DNA of 53,883 bases, taken from contig CALSCR010001569.1 in the NCBI GenBank assembly GCA_943704495.1, positions 1 through 53,883 of the forward strand. The letters run 5' to 3'. This DNA comes from Pigoraptor chileana. Lineage: Eukaryota; Opisthokonta; Filasterea. How positions within the stretch are numbered: the stretch's first letter is position 1; every line of letters begins with the position of its first letter. The notes beneath the pieces are model-generated. The model searched no databases. It was not told the DNA's origin and saw only the letters and a program-made list of their open reading frames with translations. Position numbers and translations under genes: made by a program. Of this stretch, positions 9,951 through 21,300 are shown piece by piece.

Positions 9951-12900
9951 ATGCCGCATAAGATTAAATTTACCGTGGTCCACTGCACCGGTGCGGATGA
10001 TGAACATCCTGCCGCGGAGCTGGAGGTCCACGGACCATTGGTGCGCGGTTGGCAAAGCCAGCGCTTCTGCCCGTTCCCGCAGGCACTCGTTCTTCAGCTG
10101 GCCGAGCACAGCCGCGTGAGGAAGATACAAATCCTTTCACACCAGCACAAAATACCGTCGCGCGTCGAACTGCACATTGGTACTGGCGATGTTGCGCACC
10201 CGCAACCGGCCGGCAGCCGGTTCCTGCGCCTCGGTCACGTGTCGTTCTCCTCCAATGAACAGTCCGAGTACAAAGCGCGCGAACTGAAGTCTGTACATAT
10301 TGATGCGACGGGTCACTTTATCAAACTGGTGATCCACAAGAACCACATCAACAAGCTCAATCTCTACAACCAGGTCGGCATTGTGGCCATTAACATCATT
10401 GGTGACCCCGCCCCGGTTGAAGTCGGTGGCGGTCAAGGGTTCGGCAACATCCGCGGGGGACTCCACACAAAGACCACTGCAGATGTGGCCCTTGCGAACG
10501 TGCTTTCTGCAATCGGCCAGGCGCCGTCGAATGTGGACCCTGTTTTGTTTGGGATCATTAACCGTAATGATCACATTCCGAATACCGAGGACCTCACTTT
10601 CGGTACGTTTGGTAGAGTCTGTCATATTTTAAGTGTGAATGCCTCTTGAGAACTTGGCTAACCTGGTCGGCCGACTCTCCCTGACTGCAGATATGTACCA
10701 AGACCAGGAGATCGCAGAGTTGATTCGCAACCTCGGACGGCAGAAAGACGACTGCGTTGCTTCAGAGAAGTACGACGAGGCAAAGCGCCTGAAGGGTGTC
10801 GTCGATATTCTTCATCGCGCCGGAGAAGAACTTGGCAAGCTGGAGGTAGGTCTTGTAGGTTTACTTGTTGGTATGCCGGGAATTGTTACCTTTCGCTTGT
10901 GGTTGCGCATCAATTGTCTGAATGTTTTCATTGCATTGGCACATCATGGGCAGGTCCGCAAGAAGCAAGCTGTGGCGGCGGAGGACTATGATTTGGCTAT
11001 GCGTATCAAGAATAACGCCGACGATGTGAGGACGAAATTGTACGCACACCTCGGAATCGGGTCGAATGGACGCATTATGGTAGGAGACAATGACTGAAGT
11101 ATGAATTAGGCGCACTATTTCTGTTGTCGTTGCTGCGTTTTGTGTGTCTGTTGGTTTCGATTGTTGTTATGTCACCATGTACGTGTGGATTTAATGACCA
11201 ACTCGTCGTCTTGTCACAGCAAAAGCCGCTCGAACACGAATTGCGTCACATGACGTCGACTGTGGCGCACAACTATCAATCGGCCAACGCACTCGGCTCA
11301 CAACTGTCGTTTGGGTCCGCCGATCTCCTTCCCGTGCACCACGTTCCCCGCCTGCCCTTTGACGGACAAGAAGAAATTCCTGCGCGGACCGCACCGGCGG
11401 CTCCTCTTCCGGAAGAAGCCCCCCTTGTTCGCGTTACTTCGCGCACTCAGGGAGATCCCAACGATGATCGACCGCTGAACGTGAAGCCCGGCGGAGTGCT
11501 GGTTGATGCCGACGGCGACGACGGCGCTGACGTGGACGGACTGATTACTCCAATGAAGGCACCGCCGTCCTCGAAACCAGCGCTGAACACACCCTCGCCC
11601 CGTGGGCCTGCTCGCAAGGATCCGAATGATGATCGGCCCTTGCCCAAGAAGGGTGCAGTGGCGATGAAGGATGCGGCAGTGTCACCACCCGCATCAAAAC
11701 GACCCCGCGCGGAATCGGGCATGGAGGATGACGGTGCGTGATGTTTGAGGATGTTCGATGGGACAGCTTGTAGTTGGTGGACACATTGTTGACCTGTCAT
11801 GGATTCTTGTTTGCATCCACAGACGGAGCATCACGTGCCGGGGCCGCGGACGCTCCTGAAGAACTCACCGAGAAACAATTGCGCGAGCTTGCTGACATTG
11901 TCGAGATATTTGGACGAGATATTGCCACTCTGGCCCATTCGAAAGTGTGGGCTCACCGCGAGTCAGCGTTTGAGCGAGTTATTGAAGAACTACGAAACCC
12001 GGATGAAACGGAAACAATGGACCGAGGTGCCGTGTATCGTGCCGCAATTGGCCTGTGCGTACGAGGAATGGGCGATAAAATTGCGCACGTTTTCCTTAAG
12101 GGACTCGAGCTGTTTGGTGCACTCACCGCAGATCCGCGCGCAACAAAGGGGGAATTGACTGCAGCAGCAGACAAAATGCTCCCTTTGCTTATCCTGCGAA
12201 CGGGCGACATTACTCCAAGGACACGCGACGCCGCTCTGGAGGCCGTAGTGCAGGCAGCGACACGGCCGGTCCTGAAGCCCGTCGTTGTGACGAACCTCAT
12301 TGGCAACCCCAAGAAACCTCTTGCAACACGCATCATTCGAGGGAAGCTGGAGGCCCTGGAAAAGCTGTTAGAAGGCGGCCTGGACGAGGATGCCGGTCTG
12401 TCAGTCGCCGAAACAATGAAGTCACTCCGCACCATGTTGGGGCACGCCAGCGGTGAAGTGCGCGATGCCGCTGTCAAGGCAGTGCTCGCAATGTATCGCG
12501 TGTGTGGTCCACCAATTGAGTCGCATCTCAAGGGTATCCGTCCGCAGCTCCTCGAGGCGCTGAACGAAGGCTTTGATGCGATTGACGGACGGGCGAAACG
12601 GACAAAAAAGGTCCTCCCCAAGAAAGACCCAGAGAAAGAGAAGGAGGAGACTGTGCGTAAGCTGCAAGAGCAACTTGCAGAACTGCGCCAGCTGGCGGCG
12701 CTTGCGGCATCCGGGAAGAGCACGGTGGCTGCCAAGAAGCCCAATGTGGATGGTGAGCTTGAGCTTTTGTTTGGTTGCCATTTTAATCTTTTATGTTGCG
12801 TTGTTTGTCTGCGGTGCGTTGTTTTGTCTAATCAGCAGCTGCTCACCCACCCCGACTGCAGCAATTGACGAAGAGACGGAGCCTGATTCGACTCCGAGCT

Positions 12901-14199
12901 CCTCTTTCAAGGGGAAAAAACTGCCTGCCAAGGCTCCCGTAAAGGCATCTGTTGGCACAAAAAAGAGCGCTGGCTTTCCCGCAGCCAAGCCAAAGGGTCC
13001 TGTTGCCACTGTGCGCAGCCGTAGTCGCACGGCAAGTGTGAGAAGCGGTGCAAGCAGTCGGAGTAGCGTGTACTCTGACGAGGATGCGGAGGAGGACGGG
13101 CGGTCGAGCGTCGCATCATCCGTCCCCCCTAAACGCACCGCCGCAACAAAGCTCACCCTTCAGCGGACGACATCGGTCACGAGCGGACGGTCATCTGTCG
13201 CTAGCATGAGGGGTGGGTTCGGCGGCTGTTTGTTTTCCTGCGCGCAATTGTTCATCCTGTGTCGAATGTGTGGGTCTCACTTTAATTCCGCCTTAAATCA
13301 TCGTTGACTGTGCAGGCGCCAAAGGACCTCCAATCGAAAAGTGGGTTGTGTGGTTACCACTTATGCTTTCTCACAGATTGCATGCACCGTGCTTTATCTT
13401 ACAATCAACTGTTTTCTCTCGGCATGCAGAACGTGTATTTTTTGCGCAGAGCACAATGAATCGTTTACTGAGGATGCGCTAGATATTCATTACTGGAAGT
13501 CTTGTCCCATGCTGACGCAGTGCATGCTTTGCAAACAGGTGAGTGGCTGTGTGTGTCTGGCACCGTGGATCCCAACTTGTCTTTAATGTTTATCTATGCA
13601 CAACGGATGCGCGCGTCGTTCGACGCTCACTGTTCGAGTGATGTTGGGCATATTTCCTTCAGATTGTTGAGGTGGCGGTTCTGCGCGACCATCATCTGTC
13701 CGAGTGCGAGTACAAGGGGGAGATGCGACAGTGTCGTCGGTGCCAGGAGGCCGTGAATCGTTCCGAGTATGAGGCGCACGTCAAGGCCAAGCATTGTTTG
13801 GGTGCGTTTGGACTCGCGCGATGACTTTCATGTTTCCAACCATGTACATCTTTCAGACAACATATTAGTGCGGCGCACTGACGAACTTATGTGTATTGCG
13901 CAGTTGCACAACCCCTCTCTGTCGCAAATCGATGCCCGTTGTGCCACAACAATATTCCTCCGGGAGACGCGGGATGGAAGAAGCACCTCATGGGTGCCGA
14001 CCCGTGCGGGGAAAGCACGCGCGTCCGGCGGGAGGCTGTTGCACCGAAACCACGGGCGGATGCAAAAAAGAAGACAGTGCCGGCCACGCGCCTGCCGGGG
14101 CCTAATTCAAGCGCACCGTCAAGGCAGCCGCCAATCACAAAGAGTAAAATTCCACTCCCTGGAAACCGCGGGCGATCGACCACAGTCGTCGTAAAGTGA
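9951..14199 (+). CDS. CEP104: CEP104, ciliary-tip/centriolar TOG-domain protein
   Basis: Ten exons: 9951-10602, 10691-10845, 10954-11079, 11220-11733, 11823-12752, 12862-13212, 13316-13340, 13430-13538, 13663-13801, 13904-14199. They join in frame to 1098 residues (human 925). The N-terminal jelly-roll (1-217) begins MPHKIKFTVV and holds ARELKSVHIDATGHFIKLV and NLYNQVGIVAINIIGDPA. A helical segment (DMYQDQEIAELI, AAEDYDLA; 218-311) follows, then a disordered linker with two DPNDDRPL motifs, a TOG array domain (about 490-760), a Ser/Arg-rich linker, and a C-terminal Zn-finger array (about 918-1055: TCIFCAEHNESFTEDALDIH, CQEAV, NRCPLCHNNIPPGDAGWKKH). CEP104 binds tubulin through TOG, binds EB proteins and CEP97/CP110, and controls ciliary tip elongation. 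Exon 7 is only 25 nt. Confidence 0.96.
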
Positions 14200-14321
14200 A
14201 AAGGCAGTTGCCGTGCGCTTGGCTCGGGAGATATGCGATGCTGCTTGCGCTGCGTTCGATTGCGTTATTGCTGCGTGCGTGATAAATGTCATGACCCAAC
14301 CTACTGCAGCCACTCCAGGCG

Positions 14322-15194
14322 TCAGTGTGCTTCGGTCCCCGCACGGACGGGGTCGTCTTCATATTCCCTCGCGACAAGCCCGACTCCAGGAGCAACGGCT
14401 TCCCTGCGAGCCTCTTCCGCCTCGATCTCCAGCTCAACTACAAGCTGCCAGTCCTCATGATAGCCCTCTGCGTGTAGTGTGTAGTGCAACGCATTTTGGC
14501 ACGATTACGGGCAAAAATCAAGCAGGTCGTGAGACAGGTAGCGCAGCAGATATCACGTTACCTATGGTGGGGAACGCATGCAAACAAAGGAGGTTAACAA
14601 CAACGCATGTGTACCTCGCACACATTTCTTGAAGCATTGCAGCGCCGGGCCCAGCTGGCTCAACATTAGGTAACAGTATCCAAGGAGATGGTGGCCGGGG
14701 AGTAGTGCGCCGGGCATGGAAGCCTGGGTTTGACAAACAGATATGCATAAAGTCAGACATTCCAAAGGCGCAAAGCGAACCCCACGACAGGTGTATGACA
14801 GAATACTCACATACAGTTCGAGGCAAAGTTTGGCGCGCTCATACGATCCAAGCCCATAAAATTCTTTGGCGACCTGCTCGAAAAGTAGATAATTTGCTGT
14901 CAGTGAGTGTCCGAGGAATCTCAAATATGTACAGCAGATCACTCACACTGTAGACGTCGTAAATTTCGGGTGCCCTGTTCAACTTTTTGCGGAACCAGAC
15001 AGACACCTGAGTCGTATGTATGAGCAAGAGTCAGAAAAACCAGGGAAACGAACAAACAGTAATGGGTTGGATTGGATTTACTTGTACATACACTCTCATC
15101 ACACACATTTCAACATCCAATAACCACACACCTCTTCCATGGAGAAATGTGTTTTGAACGACTCCACATCGCTATAGTCGACATTGAACGCCAT
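14322..15194 (-). CDS. Small TPR-like protein, family not identified
   Basis: Exons 15194-15132, 15006-14949, 14896-14811, 14723-14615, 14467-14322 (TGA); phases agree and give 153 residues. It starts MAFNVDYSDVESFKTHF. Next come VWFRKKLNRAPEIYDVY and two TPR-like helix pairs: EQVAKEFYGLGSYERAKLCL and HHLLGYCYLMLSQLGPALQC. A charged helix (WQLVVELEIEAEEARREA) precedes a short acidic tail. The second intron's donor is ambiguous (14949 or 14947); the 14949 choice keeps the ANYLLFEQ helix. I do not recognise an orthologue. TPR proteins usually scaffold complexes, and its place between CEP104 and NAT9 hints weakly at a ciliary or microtubule role. It is convergent with CEP104 (122 bp between stops). 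Confidence 0.7.
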
Positions 15195-17051
15195 TTCCTG
15201 CTCGTTTTTGAAAAACCGTGTGTGATGCAGAAGTACTCAAATGATTTTTTTCTTCAACAACTCTGCTTCCGGTTGAATCATAATTCATCTGTTGAGTTGG
15301 TCAGCGCTCTCTTGGTTGCCAACGGACACCAACGTAACCCTACCATAATTTATTATTGATCAAAGGCTAGGGTAGGGTATCGAAGACTCTCGATTCGTTC
15401 GACTTCAATTTAGATGGGAATATATTTACATTAGTCCACTCCAGGCGAAACAACAATGCATGCAATATATGCTACTGTTTCCTGTTGTTTCTTATGAAAT
15501 TTCCATGTGGAGTCCATGGGCACGCCTATGACACTGACTTGAATATTTCATCTTTAAATAAAATTTCCTAATGCAAAGTTTCCTGACACAGCCTAATTCA
15601 AAGTTCGAGATTGTGACGTGCTGATAAATACTCATGCCAAAATAGCTTTATTATAAATCGAAAAAGGAGCTTTGAATCCCATCATCAGTATGAATGTATG
15701 GATGTTGAAAGGAGAATCCATGAGCAACAACTATTATTGTCCCTCTTCTGTTCGTGATTGTCGACGTAACCTCCTGAGAGAATCAAACTATGTTCGAAAT
15801 CGATACAACGGCAAAGCTCTTTGTTAGTAAGCTACAAATTTGGTCGCAAACCAAAATAATCGATTTCAATATTTATTCACAGACGCATATATATCACAAA
15901 TGTCGATCGTATATACAATTGTTCATCAGATTCTCAGACGCATGTTTTCATGATCTAAAGATTTCATATGCAGTCATAATCGGCGCAAGCATTCATACAT
16001 TAGGAAGATTGATGGATGTGTTCATATGTGTGGGGGCCGTGTGGTATCTTAAGAAGTTTCCAGACACATGTTTTCATAAATGTCGGTTGTGCATAGATTT
16101 CAACGATGTAGTCAAATATAGATTTCGATTTCACTTATTGTCAGATATTCAGACGCAATCATTCATAAATATCGGTCGTGAATTAAGATTTCACATGCGG
16201 TCAAACGTACTGCGAAGCGCATTATTTTATTTGTACGTAAAAACCAAAAGTAATGACAATGCATCACTGGATGAGGAAATTCATTGTGTGTTCTCAAAAG
16301 TCTTTTAAACAAAAACTCGTCAAAGCGAGGAGGAGTTCCACATCGACATAATTTTCGATACTAACTGTTTCAACATTCTACAGTACTACTGTACAGACAA
16401 CTCAACACGACTGTCACAACAAACTTTTCATTTCATTGTGTGATAAGTTCTTCGCACACACACAGACACACAAAAGCCTTCAACGCACATCCCCGATTCT
16501 AGAAATCTTGTGCCTTTTGAAAATGGACACAACAAGTAATGCAAATTTCAATTTGTGTCATTCAATTCAGTTCAATATTGAGTCCATATATGTTGATATG
16601 TGTCTGTCTGTCTGTCCATCTAACTTTGAAATGATTTTTGTCTTGGTTGGTATCGTGTGTATCATTTATTGTTTCCCCCCTTAACCAAAACAACCTCAGA
16701 CATTGAGGTCATTAATCAGGGGAGCTTAAAGGGGACCGGGGACCGTGCCACGCTATCTCTATCATAAAATTGAAATCTAGATATAGTACAGCCAGGGGTA
16801 CCCCTGAGTACAGCGGTCTAGTGGCCCTCATGGGAATACTGTGTGATTACATCTTCATGTAAGTACTATTCGACTAATTTGATTATTCGTTCAAATGGCC
16901 TAATACAAAATTTCAATATGAAAAATTACGTGACAGTCAGACACTCATTTGGTAACATGGCGGTTCTGTCGGCACTTGTGCTGTTACAAACAGGAATCAA
17001 ATCAATTCACCACACTGCAAGTTTCAATTTTCTTCTTCTTCAACCTTCAGG
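15195..17051. other. AT-rich intergenic island with degenerate repeats
   Basis: A 1857 bp divergent spacer between the TPR-like gene and NAT9, markedly more AT-rich than the rest of the window. The longest ORF (15790-16308) has no recognisable domain and is built over repeats. At least four degraded copies of a roughly 60 bp motif (core CAGACGCATGTTTTCATAAA, then a GTCGGTCGTG-like stretch and AGATTTCACATG) start near 15890, 15935, 16061 and 16150. A perfect 14 bp palindrome, CAGGGGTACCCCTG, lies at 16793-16806. No tRNA or snRNA pattern was recognised. Confidence 0.7.
15885..16205. repeat. Degenerate ~60 bp repeat family
   Basis: Imperfect copies of a CAGACGCAT...TTCATAAAT...CGGTCGTG...AGATTTCACATGCGGTC unit begin near 15890, 15935, 16061 and 16150, at uneven spacing (45, 126 and 89 bp). 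The decay suggests an old tandem array or an old insertion; its origin is unknown. Confidence 0.55.
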
Positions 17052-18218
17052 ATGAAAGAAAACACTTCTGTGGCGCTATGGGGATCCCGAATTGTACTTG
17101 TTCCGTATAAAAAGCACCATGTCGAGAAGTATCACAATTGGATGCAGTCGGCGGAGCTTCAGCAGCTGACCGCCTCTGAACCCCTTACCCTCGCTGAAGA
17201 ATACGAAATGCAAGAGCGCTGGGAACAAGACGAGGACAGTGAGTTTTTTTATTAACCCTTACCCAAGTTTTATTGTTCCGGCTTATTATCTGAAAGTTTG
17301 TCCCTGGACGAAAATCGTTCCACATCGGCAGAATGTACTTTTATCTTGCTTCGAAGGGATTTTCTGGGGGCCACGAAAAATGGTGGGTGGTAATATATGG
17401 GTGATACATGATTAAAGATCCATTTGGGAATCCAATTGCAAACAGCAGGTAATTTTCTGTTTTGTTGATAACTCGCAGAATCTAAAGCAGCTGAGATCGA
17501 AGCAATGATTGGGGATGTGAACCTCTTTTTCAATGATGCCGATGACCGCCGGTCGGCCGAGATTGAAGTCATGATTGCTGGTGGGGAGAGTATTTGCATT
17601 GGGTTCCCTTGTGCCAGGAGCACAACGCAGTTTGAATTATGTACCCGCACCACGAATGCATTGGGTACCGATTACACCTCGTGCCAATGTTAGTATGTGT
17701 CAATTCTTTCTGAAAATTCTGATTCCGTTTACTTGCAGAGCCGACAGCTCGTGGGCGAGGACTCGGTCACGATGCGTGCGTTGCCATGATGAATTATGGT
17801 GAGACGAGCCATCCAGAAAAGGATGAAACGCACTAATTGAAATGTAGCATGCCATCGTGTCATGGGGGCTAGTCCATGGATTCCTCTAGTCGGATTCCTC
17901 AAAGCGTCAAATGGAGGACGTTGCAACTTTCCTTTTACTGTTGAGCGGCTGATTCAACTGCGTGCATGCGTCATGCCATTGGTTAATGCAGGAGTGACGT
18001 CACTCAATGTCGGACGCTTCACCGCTAAGATTGGCTTCGACAACGAGCGCAGTTTGCGAATGTTTCAGAGGATGGAGTTCACCCAAATAAGCGCCAGCGA
18101 AGTGTTTCGCGAGACAACGTTGGAGAGGGTTGTCTCGCCAGCAAGCCAAGATGAGCTGACACAGAAGGCAACGGAATTGGGTTTCTGCCCACAACAGTAT
18201 GCATGTGATCATCAATAA
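17052..18218 (+). CDS. NAT9: N-acetyltransferase 9 (GNAT family)
   Basis: Exons 17052-17238, 17332-17382, 17479-17580, 17739-17798 and 17992-18218 (stop at 18218) join in phase to 208 residues (human NAT9: 207). It starts MKENTSVALWGSRIVLVPY. Diagnostic stretches are QLTASEPLTLAEEYEMQERW, IGDVNLFF, AEIEVMIAEPTARGRGLG (the acetyl-CoA pyrophosphate-binding R/Q-x-x-G-x-G/A loop, split across the intron at 17581-17738), VGRFTAKIGFDNERSLRMFQ and VFRETTLE. NAT9 has been linked to microtubule stability in Drosophila. The donor at 17581 (GTGGGG) is weak but is required to restore the acetyl-CoA loop. The stop is 102 bp from the DYNC1H1 stop. Confidence 0.94.
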
Positions 18219-18320
18219 TGCCGTGCCAGCAATCAGCTACAGTTTTCTGTTTATAAATCTAGTATGAGACACACCATGCATGTCGTGGGACTCGAGTCTG
18301 GCAACGGCAGCATTGGACAT

Positions 18321-21300
18321 TCACACGCCACCCCTGAGCGACGAGCATGTGATCGCCACGCCGCACTGGTAGAATGCATCCGCATCCAGGGCAGGCTTCA
18401 TAGGCAAATCGACAGTAAACAACAGGTTGGCGCGCGTGCTGTTGAGATAAATGGGCACCGTCACCCGGCCGGCCTCATTGTCGCGCCCGTTGGAACTGTC
18501 GCCGCATTTGCGCCAGGCAATCGCCGCGCCCGCCAGACGCATTGCCCCCGTTGCGCTCGTGTCCAGCCGACCCTCATTCCACGCCGCACCCTCCAAGTCG
18601 AGCCCTGCATTTTGGAGCAATCGCAGTCACAGTCAGACAGTGCCACAAATCAAGTTGCATTCCAGTGTTGCAGGCTCAGTTTACGTGTGCAGCAAATGCA
18701 AATGAAAATGAACGACCCCAAGCAAAATAACTTCGGCACACACCAGTTACGGAAAAGGCGCCGTCTCCACCGTCCCCAATGTGCAGTTCAAGGGCAAGTT
18801 CCTCCAGCGAATGGCCGGTTGACTGGGCGACAGCCTGCCGTGTTGCCGTGACGAATGCCTCGGGGAAGAAGAGGCCGCCAACCCACACCGGCACGACAGA
18901 GGGGCTTGGCGCAGCAGCAACCGCCTGCAACTGCCCAAGGCGGGCGGCGAAATCAACCATCCACGCGCCAACTGTCAGTCCGTTCGGAATCGGATACCGA
19001 CGCCACTCGGGGGGGATATTGCCTGCAGCACAACAAGACATAGTCATAGTGCAAACATGTCAGCCAATGTCAATGTGAAATTCAATTCTATACACAGCAC
19101 GGAAATTCCCTACCTTTGACAAGATCTGACATGAGTCGCCGAATATCATTTGTTTGCTTGAGGCGTCCATTGCTAACATTGAGAATGTGAGAAAGATCCC
19201 CGCGAACGCGTGCCAACAGTGTGGCGCCAACGACACCCTCGCGCTCAAAAAAGCGGAACAGAGGGTCCTTGATATTCGTTGGGCTACGTTGGAGAAGAGG
19301 CACTGACTGCGCACACGGCAAAACAGAATCCGCGTCAGCCAATCAGCACGGCCGGAGGACCATCACCGCTCACAATACATAACCAGTGAAATGAGAGCAG
19401 GCACTGGATCCCATGCCACAGCACAGCACATCACAGCACACCACCACACCACACCACACCATACCTCGGGTATCGCTCCGAGCCATGCCACAGCCGTCGC
19501 ATGCAGCTGGCGCATCCAGGAAGGCTTGCCATCCAAATCGACCTGTACGGCATCGGCAACGGGAGCCAACTCATCCTCGTCTGCCATGGTTTGCATCTTG
19601 AGGATCTTGGCAACGAGAGCATTTCCTGTCAACAAAGATATGGTACAAGGTTAGCGTATGGTGTGGTGTTACATGTACACCGCGAGTGCAGTGTCGGCGC
19701 GGACAGCAGCAAGTCGATCTTCCAGGAAGACATACCCGCAGTCTCCAGCATCACCGTCTCGGCATTTGCAGGAAGCCCCAGCCATTCTGGCGTCTGCGAC
19801 TCCGAGAGCCCGTCTGCCCACCGCACGAAATCCTCAGAGCGGACGCCATCCGGGGCACATATTGACTCACGCCCGCGAACAAGCTCGAAATCAGCTTCAA
19901 ACACTTTTGCGGTGAAAAACCGGTTGAGGAACGACCGCAGCACACGGGCGTCAAAGGGGTTGTCGATGCGGCCTCCGTAGATGGACTGTTGAATCAGCGT
20001 CGCGATGGCATCCCACGGTATCTGGTCGGGAGGAAGATTCGCACGACCCCTCGCCGCGGCCTCCACCCACGCATCAACCATCGCCATTGCTGAGCGTAGG
20101 TCAGACTCTCCAAACTCGTAGCGCTTTGTGAAGCCCAGTGGAACATACCGGAGGCGCTCCTGCAACACGGCATGCAGCCACGCGAGCATAAAATGGACGC
20201 GGGCGCGCTCGGCCGGGCCACGGCTCACAATGGCCGACGGGGCTTGAGCGTACGAGCGCAGCAAGTTGGCGCGGACGCCGGGGGGCGGCTCCACCACAAG
20301 CACACGCGACATGCGCAGCATACTTGGCGGAAGGGCAGGAATGATTTCTGCCGTCATGAAGAGCCGAAACTGAGGGTTTGGCGCGCCAAGGGCATGCAAA
20401 CGCTTCTCCAGAGATACGAGCCACTGCGGTGCAAGGTGCACGTTGCGAAGCAAGACCCATTCACCAGACTTAACGGCTGCGGCAACAGCCCGGTCGGCCT
20501 GAACGAATCCCTCTGCTGATCCAATGGCGACGGATGAGAGCCGCGCGGAAGCCGATGCCGCAAGCTCAATCACACGGTTGCCCGCATCGTATCCAGCCAC
20601 AGAGCACATGAGTATCGGAGTGTGCGCGTGCACCTCAGTTGCTGCGACGCGGCCCAAATCAAGCACCGATCCAGCATCGCGGAAAAAATTCGAACCGAAC
20701 ACAGACGTTGCGTACTTCCATACAGCAGCGACAAGCCTGTCGGGACGGAAGGCTTGCACCACGAGCAGTTCCCGAAAAATGCTGCGAGAATCGCTTACTC
20801 CTGCGTACGAGAGAACATAGCGGATCAGGAGCATGGCAGAGATACATTCACAAAAACATCACAGACATATCAGCGCGCAAGAAAGCACACAAAACCAACC
20901 TATTTTCGCACCGTTCCAACACTGGGGAACGCACATTTCGGCCTGGGGTGACTTGAGAAACTCGGCCCACTCCGCGTTGTGGGCAGTCACGTGCTGTGAC
21001 AGACCGGATCCAAACGAAGCCAGGCCTTGAAGCGCACGCAGCTGACCAGCGCAATCCACCGTCAGCGGACTGGGCACTGCGCCGCCAGCAGCCTGCGCTC
21101 CATTGGCTTCCCGACCGCGCATCAGGTGTGTGAGTTCGTCCTCCGAGGGGTCGTCGGCTGATCCACGGATGCGAATACCGGCGATGAGAAACGCGAGCAG
21201 AGGGTGGTCTGCCTGCAGCATGCCGCGCGAGAGGCGGGTGTACACAACCCGGAACACATCCTCCGCAATGGTCGCAAGGCGTGACTGCGGCGTGGAACCG

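Noticed and set aside
9392-10130. Minus-strand ORFs upstream of and into CEP104, with a vague leucine-rich-repeat feel (PLSAEWPPIP)
   Set aside because: One runs antisense to CEP104 exon 1, and the other has too few repeat-like residues to call; no splice pattern supports a gene.
15790-16308. 172-codon plus-strand ORF in the AT-rich island
   Set aside because: Overlaps degenerate repeats, has Phe/Ile/His-rich low-information sequence, no domain and no neighbouring exon in phase.
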